DNA from: Apostichopus japonicus
Taxonomy: Eukaryota > Echinodermata > Holothuroidea > Aspidochirotida > Stichopodidae
Direction of reading: 5' to 3'
DNA: 64,000 nt
Assembly: GCF_037975245.1 (NCBI RefSeq)
Contig: NC_092564.1
Span: forward strand, 27,946,984 to 28,010,983
Below, piece by piece: positions 11,601-23,600 of the stretch; within the stretch, counting starts at the first letter, position 1, and each line of letters opens with the position of its first letter. Below the pieces are notes generated by a model. It was not told the DNA's origin. It did no database searches and saw only the letters and a program-made list of their open reading frames with translations. The position numbers and the translations under genes are program-made.

Positions 11601-14600
11601 TTGGTTGACTATAACTGGCCAGTAATTCCATGGCACTAGGGTCATACTGACTGTCCCATGACTACAACACTGGTTGAGCATTGGTTGACTATAACTGGCC
11701 AGTAATTCCATGGCATGAGGGTCATACTGACTGTCCCAAGACTACAACACTGGTTGAGTATTGGTTGACTATAACTGGCCAGTACTTCCATGGTACGAGG
11801 GTCATACTGACTGTCCCACGACTACAACACTGGTTGAGTGTTGGTTGACTATAACTGACCAGTACTTCCATGGTACGAGGGTCATACTGACTGTCCCACG
11901 ACTACAACACTGGTTGAGTGTTGGTTGACTATAACTGACCAGTACTTCCATGGTATGAGGGTCATTTGAGGTAAGTCACACTAGGACAGTGTGACAGATT
12001 TAGAAGAACTTACAAGAAGACTTTACGACGATTCTGATATTTCATAGAGACAAACAAAGAAAGAAAAAAGTTTCCAGGACGTTTTAGAAGCCTGTTAAAA
12101 GAAAGATAACAGAGATCTGCATACCATCTACAAAGTTCATGCAGCTCAAATTTTAAAGCAATAATGTTTAAATGTTTTCAGACTTTCATCTCTCTTGGCA
12201 TCTTGAGATGACCTTCACTCCCACAAACAATGGAGTAATTCTCATCACCGAATGAATAAAAGCAGCCTAGAACTTACAAAAGGGTCATCTACGTACCAAG
12301 TTTGAAGTTCCTATGGGTACAAACTCACCCAACTATCTAATAACTTGTTAGAAAATATCCATAGGAAAAGTTCTTGTTTGTGAAGACTATATTTGCTGAG
12401 CAAGTGTGTTCTATCGCTTATGGAAGTGCACTTTCCATAGGATAAATCCTAATAAGTAAGTCTAACTGTGATGATAAGGTCACAAATGGTGAATTACTAT
12501 GCATGCACAAACACTGACAAACACATACACATACTATCACCATCTCATAGATTGATTCACTTTACCATTGGCTAAAATTAAGGAAAAAAAACATTTCACC
12601 AAATTTTTGTGGGACATAAGCATTTGCATTATTAAAATAAATCATTAAATAACACACAAATAGGAGCAGCCAACTGGTTTTAGTCACACTGATCGCACAC
12701 AGTTTGATTGAAGAATATCAAATTGAGTATAAATATTATATTATATATCGGTTTGGTCAAAGTATTGGAAAATTATAATTTGACCCAACATACACTTTTC
12801 GAAGGCATTGAAACCTTACTGGCCTTAGGGACACATCAGCAATTCACACAGTAAGTGTTTTAATAAGGCATAATATAAAACCACATGAATAAATTTTCAC
12901 AACGGCAGAGAAGAATGAACAAACCTGCAGCTTCTCTGAGCTCCTCAATTGTGGGGATGATTCCCTTGGTCTGTAGGAAGAGGATCACCATCCAGGTCAG
13001 GGCATAATTAGTCAATCTCGGGCCGGGTCCAGAATTCTCTGCGACATGGTTTAACTTTGCCCACCTCCTGATCAGTAGGATCAATGGTCGCACCACTGGG
13101 TCCAGAGTACTGTAGAAGTGTATCAGCTCTGTGTTTCTTAGGACCAACCTAACGGAGAAATATAAAAACGATAGAGGGTTAAAATATCCATCTCTCGATA
13201 TAAGAAGAAAATGTGAAAGGCATTCTTTAGGTGTTCTTTATGCTTCAAGATGTAACTGCAATTTACACACAGTGGAATATAATCCTCTGGAAAGAAGCAC
13301 AAGAGGGAGTGTGGTGACGACCAGTTTCAAGTGTAGGTAAATACTTTCATTTCTCTCTACTGGTACTTTTAAAACAATACCCTTCTTTCGTGTTTGTTTG
13401 TTTGTGTACCTCTTTTCTTGTCATTGTATTTGGAGGCAAAAAAAGGGTTCTCTCAATTGCAACTACAAAAAAAGAGTAATTTTGTCAAGTACAGTACTCT
13501 ACACATTGAGACTGATTAGTGCTATAAATGAATTCTATAAATCAGTTAAAACAGTAACACAATAGGAGCACAATAGGTTGAAGACCCCCCCCACCTCTCC
13601 TACTCTGCCCCCCCCCCCCCCTTCCTTCCCTATTGGCAATCAATTAGGTATTTTTGTCTCTTAATTGATAAGTTCCAAGTGTAGGTCAACAGAGCTCAGA
13701 CCTGTTGTTTCTTTCCTTCTAGTTTGATATAGTTACAACATATCCTAATAAAAATAGATCAACTTTCCTGTACAAACCAAAAGGTCACATAAGTTAGTGA
13801 CACTCCTTGCAACATTTCACATTAGAATATTTCATGTAACACTGGAAACAAGATTTCAATCTTTGACCTCTGCTGAATTAACATAATCAGCAAGGTTCCT
13901 GCACTCATGTGGACCAGTTTGCAAGGTATAGTCATACTTAACCTTGACCTCCAATGAACTTCAGAGAAAACAACAGACTCCTGTTCTCATTGTTGGTGGA
14001 TATAAAAACCTACTTTAGGCGTTCACTTTAGGCTATACGGAAGGAGTCATTATGTTTACACTGTTTTCACACTCTGACCTGTTGACCATAAATGACCTTT
14101 GACCTTTACAGAAACAATGAATGCATTTCTAGTACTCATCAAGATGGATCCACATACAAAGTATGAACTTCATCTAACCTTTACTTTTTGAGTTACAATA
14201 TTTTCAAGGTCATCAAATGTTGACCACTCTTGACTTCAAATGACCTTTTGATCTCCTTAGAATACAACAGGAAGCTTTATACAACAAAAAACAACAACAA
14301 AAAGCAAATCATTAGACCTAAAAGTTAACACAGGATCAATCACCTGTTATTCAGAATGATATCACAGTGCAGTCCTGAATCTTTGTGAACAAACTTGATG
14401 ACAGGCTTCCTAGCAGAGGCGATGGTCTGCACCTTATGGCAGCTAGGTACACACTTTTGGATGATTTGGGCAACAAATTCCAAACATTCCTTCTCCGGAG
14501 CCTGATCGGGATCAAGAGTATCCTCCTCCATTTCAGAGCCATCGGATGCGGTAGTTGGGTTGGCCCCATCTGATGCTCCATCTGCATCTCGTGATGATGA

Positions 14601-17600
14601 TGATGCTGCTAATGAGGATTCTTGAACTTGCTATGGATTGAACAAACACTGAATGATTAGTTGAAGGGGATGCACTCAAATTATATAAAATTAAGATTTA
14701 ATAAAATATTAAATAATAATAGCAACAAAATTAATGAGCATACAACAAAACTTCTACACAAGAGGAGGAACATCCTAATCTACTATTGATACAAACAATA
14801 GTCAAATTCATTGTAATCCACATTTTTTTCTATACATGTCACAAAATTTGCAAATCTGAAGCAGCTATAGACTGGCTTACCTTTGTGAACAATTTTACAA
14901 GAAAATATGCAGAAAGTCAACAGGCTTTGCGACACCTTGCCAAGTTTTATCTGAGAACATTGATAGTAAAACAAGTGTTTGTTTTTGCATGCAAATGACC
15001 TTTGACTTCCACAGATAACAGCAGATCTCTAGTACTCACTATTGGGGAATCCTGCACATTCAGTGTGAAGTTCATCCCAAGTGTTTTTCTTTTGCACTTG
15101 TCCAGACTAAGCTGTGAGGCCAGACCAGTGAGCAATATCCCTAAAGCTGTGGCAAGGCCTTACATTTACAAAGAGCAATATAAGACGGAGCAGAAATAGG
15201 TAAACTAATGATGCACAATCGTGTGACAAACGGCTACTAAGCTAGGCTATAGTAAAAGCACAAGATGCATGCATGCCTATTAAGTTAGAACACAACGTCA
15301 GTATAGCATAGAGGTCTTCTCTGTATGGCAGCAGGTATGAGAGAGAGATTGCTGCCATGTGACATCATCTTATATACTAGGTCACTGCAGTGGCGTAGGA
15401 AGGTACTTTTGAGTGGGGGGGCTGAAGAATGATGGCCGGCCTGGGGAGGGGTCTAAGGGGAGGGGGTGTCCCCCTCCCCTTTGGAATTTTTTTGCATTTC
15501 CAGGTGGCCTCATATGCAATTTGGTGCAATATAGCACACCTCAACACCCACTCCATTTTGTAAGAATTTTGCATTTTCACCTGGCCTTAGATGCAATTTG
15601 GTGCTTCAAATGAGATTTTTTTCTCATTTGGAAATGAAAAAGGGGTTTTCTGACTTGGGGAGCGGGGGGCGGAACGATACTTCCGCCCCCCCATATTTTT
15701 CACTGGGGGCTGGTGCCCCCCCCAGCTCCCCGGTTCCTACGCCCTTGGGTCACTGTAAGGTCAAGCTAATTAGCCTGGACCCTACCAAATTAGCATGGGC
15801 CATACCAAAGTCCAGATGAGGGTGTCCAACAATGAAAGACAATAAATACAGTGAATGGTTTGGGCCATTACACCCTCACCACCTATTACTCCATGACTAT
15901 TTATGGACCTTCTAGTACTTGTCAATTTTCCATATCATGCATTTCCATGGCAACCATTGCTATACTGATACAGCACTAATAGTCTGCAACAGCCAACTGA
16001 CTAAAATATCATTACATGTATAGCAATGGGATAATAATAGCATGGTACTCCCCAGTGTTTCCGCTAAGTCACCTTGACGCGAGTTTGACGCAATGGTTTG
16101 CCGATTTGACGCACTGGCGTTCAGTGATAGAGAGGGGAAATAAGGGGGTTTCATTTTCGCCTGAATTTTATACAGTGTGAATAGAAAATGAAACATTTCA
16201 AAAGGCATGGTGTTCAGAACTTCAACTTGAAATGAAGAAATTATTACGGTAAATTGTTTCCAATTTATCGTCAGAAATGTTTATTTAGCGATCGTAAACT
16301 TTACCGTAGCTATGTTTTTCTATACAGTCACGCAGATTAAGCTCGATTGCTGTAAAGATAAATCATATAACGTAACGTGCACGTGCACTGACGCATTGCC
16401 TACACTACGATGGTTCGCACTACCAGTGTACTAAATATTATATCTGTATAGCCTACCTTACATTACATTGCAACAGGGTCAGAAATAAGCGGGGGTGACA
16501 GGCGATTCGCCCTAGCAAGTGCTAAAAAAGCCCTTTGAAAGCACAATTGCGAGGGCGAAAAAGAAAAGAGAAATATAAGTCAATCGCCTTCGTAATATCA
16601 GGTGTCTGTGTAAATTTAATTGTGACATGCTTTTTTTTTAGCTAGGGTTAGCAGTTCTCACATTCCCGCATCAAATTTGAAGCAGTGCGGGAGGGTCGCG
16701 CACAATCACCTGGAACTTCCCCGCACAGTCACTGGCAATTACCGCCTCCACTAAGCAATTTCATTACCAGCGACAATAACCTAAAACCCCCACATATCTC
16801 TGACCACATGGTACCTGTAGTCTAACTTCACACTAAGTCAACATGGAACTCTAACCTAGCCATCTGTTTATTCGCTCAAGTTGTGTAGCAAATAAAAAAT
16901 AAAAGATATCGAAGAAAAACTGCACTCTTCAACAACATGTTCAACCTAACAACCACACTAAGGCAATGAGAAATGTAGCCTAACCATCGGTTAGCAAAAA
17001 AAAAATAATGACAATACTTTGCGTAGCTGTCACACGCATGGTAGCGGAATACCACACGTAGTCAACAGGAAAATCTAGCCTAAGCATCTCTTTATTCGCT
17101 GAAATTGTGACGCAGTTAGGTGGAACTAAAAATATCCATGAAATACTGCAACTTTCGACCACATGTTAGCCTAACAACCACACTAAGTAAATGGGAAATG
17201 TAGCCTAACCATCGGTTTGCCAAAAAAAAAAAAAATGCGTACCTTTGTTTACAAATTTCAATTTGCTGGAAATCGACAGTTGTTTGGAAGGTATGTGCTA
17301 TGTCTTAAAGAGGGAATGTTGTATTTTACGTACACCATTGCTGTGGCGATAGATTGAAGGTTTTAACCTCGATTACTTTCAGTGTTATAATGGTTTCTTA
17401 TTTGCTGGTGGGTGATTTTATCCACACACGAAAAAATACATGATTTAAGGAAAGGGCACCTTCAGTGGAAGTAACCTGTTTTCTCTTTCAGTTGATGGGT
17501 TATTGGTTTTTCGTCATATATTCGGTGGATTGACGTTATTTGCTAAACGATCGCAAATTTTGGCAATTAAACTTTCAATGAATTTGCTATACAGTCGCAG

Positions 17601-20600
17601 CTAACTAGGAAGAGGGTAATTGTGCTAACTTGATCCTGATGAATGCTTACAACCTTTTCCGTAAACAGCATATTGAACTGGAAAAGCGCCCACTTAAACC
17701 CTTAAAAAAGCCCACGTAAATATATTAAGGGGGGCGTTTTGACTTTTCATTTTCCAAAATAGCCCCCCAAAGCCAAATCTTAATTCCTACCCTGCATTGC
17801 AAGTGGTGCACTATTTGAGCCAAATTTAGCTTGTAAAAATAAAGCGTAATATGCAACGAACTAATTTATTATAATTTAGCAATCATTGTTTAAATAAAGC
17901 TGAGGGTTTCATGCCTCAATTTAAAATCAGACATTAGATTGGCCAATGTTTAGTACACAGGAGCGTAGCCAGTATGTATAGTAGCACTGTAGGCCCGGGC
18001 ATACACTTTTTTTGGCCAAGTTATCTTTTTTTTTAAAACACCCATAATTCAAATCCATAAGCTTGCTGGACGAGTTTTAGAGTCTAGACAGGAAAAACTA
18101 TTGAAATGAACCTAGCAAGAATATGGCTAAATTAGATGACCTATTCTTCTGTCATCTAGGCTGTCATTTCTATCACGTGCCGTTTCAATCAACACTCTTC
18201 CCTTCGAAAAAGAGTAGGATCCGATCTTGTCAGTTTTTTAACATCTAGTTAAGAACCTGTTTACACAGATGATATTTCAGTTGAGAAACATTCCACAGTC
18301 AAATAAGCCTGTCGTTGATTAACAGACTTTATAGAGCTGCAGCACTTTGTTGCCTGTTGTGACTGGCTTACTCTGTACATTTACCTTGCTAATTTTAAAT
18401 ACATTATGTAGTATTGAATTACGTACTATTTTAACTTGTTTGTTTTTGGGGTTTCAAAGGTGATATTGAATGAGGTGTCTCAAGTTACCAAGAGGCCAGG
18501 GAACCAGAATGAACACTCGGGAAGGGCCGTTTCTGGCCATCTGGGGGGTTTGTAAGACCAAAAATTTTCTTGTACGCTCCGCTCCAACCAATGGTGGCGC
18601 TCTGCTCGGATAGTCGTGCCTACAACTTTGAAAAAACCTGACTACGACCCTAATACTAATACAGTCGGCAAAATGTAACACTAAGAAAAGTCACCAAACA
18701 CATTGACCGATTGTGTTTTTGGTTCAATAAAATCATTTGCCCCGAATTTAACCCCTCCCCTTAAACCCCTCCCCCAGGTTGGTGGTGAGTCAAATATTCA
18801 GATATTAGCCATTTAGATTAAATGGGAATTTCTTAGAGGAAACACTGGTACTGCCTATAATCTACAATACTATCATGATACTTACATCATGCTGTTTCAA
18901 GGAAGCAAATGGATACATCCAGGTTCCTTCACTCCAATTCAAGCTGAGAAAAATGTCAAGATCGGAACCATTCCCACCACAGCCATTGACTGAGGACCCA
19001 TACGGAAATACCCTGCAATTGGCAAAAAACTCTGAGAACACTTCCTGAAGAAGGTGGCAAATCAAATAGCGGATCTGGAGGCTTGATGGTGACAAACTGA
19101 TGTTTTCAGAGAGAGCAAACAGTTGCTCCTCAATCTGTAGTATGAGAGAGACAAGATTATTAGCACTTGAGAATTAATTCTGTAAAGGCATATGCCATTG
19201 GCAGAGAATGAAAACCTTATATTGAAAGAAAAACAATATTCCACAACATGTCATCGCCATATCTTTTGCTTATTCAAGATAAGGTTGCTTGAGTATAAAC
19301 TTTTGGGACTGGCTAAAACCACCTCTCACTCCAGGAAGTAAAATCATGGTTTGAGGTCTGCGAAAGTAATCTGGGCATTTTGCAGACTTTTACTTAAGGC
19401 TATTTCAATCTTCCTCTCGAAGCCTACTAAATTTGAAATGTACGTTTAAGCCGTTAATTTTCTCTGTAGCCAGAATCTCATCAAAATGCACCTCTTTCGT
19501 AGAAATATTATTGTCACGAACGACTTTATTCATTGTACGTGTATTCAGTATATGCTGGTCAGGGTGATAAGTAGGTCACTCGTCGTGATTGACAACTTGT
19601 GCGTTTTTTCTGGAAGCGTCGAGAAATGATGGCGCTATTCGGTATTAACGAGTGCAAATTTCCAGAACAAACGGGAAGTAATTTTTAGCAGGTGACCGGA
19701 TATCGTCGACCAATGAACGTTGAACTATCAGTCGTATCTTCGAGACATGGATGATTCTCGATGTTTTTCCGTCAGGATTCCTGGAAAAGAACTTTCGGGA
19801 GATTAAACCCGGCTATATAAGAAGAGATATTTTCGGTGATGAGGAGTTTAGTTCAGAGTTTTCCGATCTATTGTAAAAAGAAATTCATCTGAGATAAAAG
19901 ATTAATCGAGGGGACGGACGGAGGAACCGGTGGACTGTTTGTTTATAAGATTGGTGCGTCGTTTAACCGAGACAGGCGTGACTTCGGCAGAGTTTTTCGG
20001 AGTTCACCCAGGAGGAAGCCATCCTTGGGATACAAACGTTGAGTCGAATTGGACCAGCGGGGAACGGTTTTGCTCCTGACCAAGTCACGGGATACCAGCC
20101 TACGAGGGAGAATCCCGACATCGTTGTTGGTGACGCAAGGAGGTCAGAACAGCTACGAAAGGAACCGAGAGCCGGCACGCGCCGCGTAAGATAAGTTAAG
20201 TAATCTTTTAAAAATTTAACGGCCGTATAATATTGTAAAATCTGTCTGTAATATTCTAAATTTCTAGTACCAATAATCCTTGTACAAATCAGTAGAGATC
20301 ATATCATTGTAAATACATCGTTTTGTTAACTTTCAGAAACATCTCAGTAGTCTTTTGGTCCTTTGAGTTTACTTCCCTGAATCTATCTAAAATTTTATTT
20401 TTATCGGCTTTGAAGGCCAAAGGAAAAACCCGGGGTCGCAACAGAGGGGGCGCTAGAGGGTGCCATTTTGTATTATCCCACGGAAGTTGTGACAATTAAT
20501 GGGGGCTTATCCGGGAATTGTTTAAAAGAGAGAAACAAAACGGGGAATTGATAAAAAAATAGAAACAAAACGGGAAAAGTGTAAAACACAGAAAGGAGTA

Positions 20601-23600
20601 TATCCCGAAGTGACTTACAAAACTGAGAAGTTTCTGAAACCATATATATTTGATATATTGTTATTGGTACATGTGTTTGCCTGACTGAATGATGGATATT
20701 AGAGAATTAACTGAGTTGGGGGCTAAAATGGGTCTTACGGGTGGCGAACTCTTAAACTTCGTCAAAGAACAGCAGCAGATCGCTCGTGACGAAAGGCAAC
20801 AAGAAAGGGCTGAGGCAGAAAAAGAAAGGGTTGAGGCGGAAAAGCAAAGGGATGAGGCGGAAAAGCAAAGGGCTGAGGCGGAAAAGCAAAGGGCTGAGAC
20901 GGAAAAACAAAGAATGTTTGAATTGGCTAAACTTGAAAAGCAAGCTGAGTTGCAGCAAAATAGCAATGGCAATGCCGATTTGAATTCCTCCCGTAGCTCC
21001 ACTTCAAGCCGCGAGCCAAACAGAATTCCCACGCCTAAAATGCCTCACTTTGATGAGAAGGAAGACCTCGACGCATACTTGCTGCGCTTCGAGGGATTCG
21101 CAACAGCGCAAGAGTGGCCAGAGGAACAATGGGCATTAAATTTGAGTCTGTGTCTAAAGGGAGAAAGTCTCCGTGTTTACTCTAGGCTGCCACTCGATGA
21201 CTCACAAGATTATCAAAAGCTAAAGAAAGCCCTGTTGAAACGATTTCAATTCACAGAGGAAGGCTTCCGTCAGAAATTCAGACGAGAAAGGCCCAAAAAG
21301 GGAGAAACATCAATTCAATACATGGAAAGGTTGGAAAATTATATGGCCAGATGGTTGGAAATGGGCGGAATTAACAAAACGTTCGAGGAATTTTCAGATC
21401 TCATGTTGCGGGAGCAGTTCCTAAATGTATGCAGCAAGGAATTGGCATTATTCCTGAGAGAACATGATTGCAAGACTTCTAAAGCGCTGTCAGAGCTGGC
21501 TGACAAATACTTAGAAGCGCATCACAGGGATCTTGAAAAATGTGTGAAATCCTTCCAACCAAATCAGGGAAATGGGAAAAAACCTGACGGTAACCTTAAG
21601 TCAGGAATACAAAACCAAAATTATTGACGCTGGTGAAAAAAGAAACACGCGTCCATAAAATGCTTTGTTTGCGGGAAATTGGGGCATAAGGCAAACGATT
21701 GCAGCCAGAGGTTTAAAGCGCAATCGGCGGTTGCGACTGAAAATGCCAAACCCGACAAGATAGGATCGAGCGATGGGTCGCAAAAAGATCATCGTAGCGG
21801 ACAAACCGCGAATCTGTGTTTGATGAAACAAATCAAGGAAAGTGACAGCTATTCAATTAATTTAGCGTGTGGTCACGAGATCCCAATAGTCAGTGCGGCG
21901 TGTGAGGAGCCTACCGACATTACTGAGAAAATTTTGTCAGATGTTAAGGAGCGCATGCCGGTGGTTGAGGGTTATCTTAAAGGGAGGAAGGTGTCAGTGT
22001 TACGCGATAGCGGGTGTTCTGGTGTCATCGTTAGGAGAAATTTGATCTCCAATGATCAGTTGACCGGTGTAGATCAACTGTGTGTACTGATTGACGGTAC
22101 AGTGAGGAAGATTCCAGAAGCTATCGTGGCGGTGGACACGCCCTTTTTCACAGGATCCCTCAAGGCTCTCTGTATGAAGAGGCCAGTGTATGACTTAATA
22201 ATTGGGAATGTTCCTGGTGTTCGAGGTCCTGAGAATCCCGACCCAGATTGGAGTGTAAAAGAAGTTCCAAGTGAGCAGTGTGAACCTCACAATGTGGAAG
22301 AAACAGCTAGTGTTGAAATAGGAACCAGTGTTGAGTCACGTGATGAACCGGAAGTCGCTGCGGATCAAAGGATTCCAAGTGATGAAGTAGGCGATGACTC
22401 AGATATTGGAGGTGCCGTAGAGACACGTGCACAAAAGCAAAAACGAAATGAAAATCTGAAACCCCTAAAAACGGCTAATGTTCCTATGGATGACGTAACA
22501 CCTGAGCAATTGAGACAAGCTCAGAAGGAGGATTCAACCCTCAAAAATTGCTTCAAGCATGTTGGGAATCCCAGACCACTGAAAGGTAAAGAGGGGATCT
22601 CCGAATTCATTTTAAGGAATGATATTCTATATCGCAAAGTTTCGGGGAATGACAAGCCTAGTGACCTATTGGTTGTACCCGAAAAGTTCAGAAATCAAGT
22701 GATGAAACTGGCTCATGACAGTATTATGGCGGGTCACCTAGGGATAGCCAAGACAACTGACAAGGTTCAGTCTCAATTCTACTGGCCAGGTGTAGGATCC
22801 GACGTAATGCGTTATTGCAAGTCATGCGATATTTGCCAGAGAACGTGATAAGGGAAGGGTCACCAAGGTCACATGCCCTTGATTGACACACCATTCAAGA
22901 GGGTGGCGGTAGACATTGTCGGACCGATCAGTCCTACTTCCAAGCATGGGAATCGGTATATCCTAACACTTGTCGATTATGCAACAAGGTTTCCCGAGGC
23001 AGTTCCATTGCGTAACATAGATACTGAGAGAGTGGCAGAAGCTTTGGTGGACATATTTTCAAGAGTGGGAGTCCCATCTGAGTTCCTGACTGACAGGGGG
23101 TCACAGTTTACCTCAGATGTGATGAAGGAGGTGAGTCGATTACTGTCACTGCGACAACTCACCACTACCCCCTACCACCCGATCTGCAACGGTCTAGTTG
23201 AGAAATTCAATGGTACCTTGAAGAGGATGCTAAAGCGCATGTGTGAGGAGAGACCGTCAGACTGGGACCGCTATATAGGACCACTACTATTCGCGTATAG
23301 GGAGGCTCCGCAAGCCAGCACAGGTTTCGCACCGTTCGAGTTACTCTATGGTAGGACAGTGAGAGGTCCTATGGCCATTTTGAAAGAGATGTGGACATCG
23401 GAAGTGGACAACCCTGAAACTAGGTCAACATATCAGTATGTCCTAGATTTGAGAGAACGGCTAGAGGAGACTTGCGCTCTGGCTAGATCAGAGTTACAGG
23501 AATCGTCAGAGAGGTACAAGAAGTACTATAACCGGAAGGCTAAAAGTCGCAAGTTCAAACCAGGTGATTTGGTGTTGATACTCTTGCCTACTGATCAAAA

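Noticed and set aside
20661-21032. Ser/Cys/Leu-rich antisense open frames opposite gag
   Set aside because: Mirror translations of the repetitive coiled-coil coding DNA of gag; no independent support.
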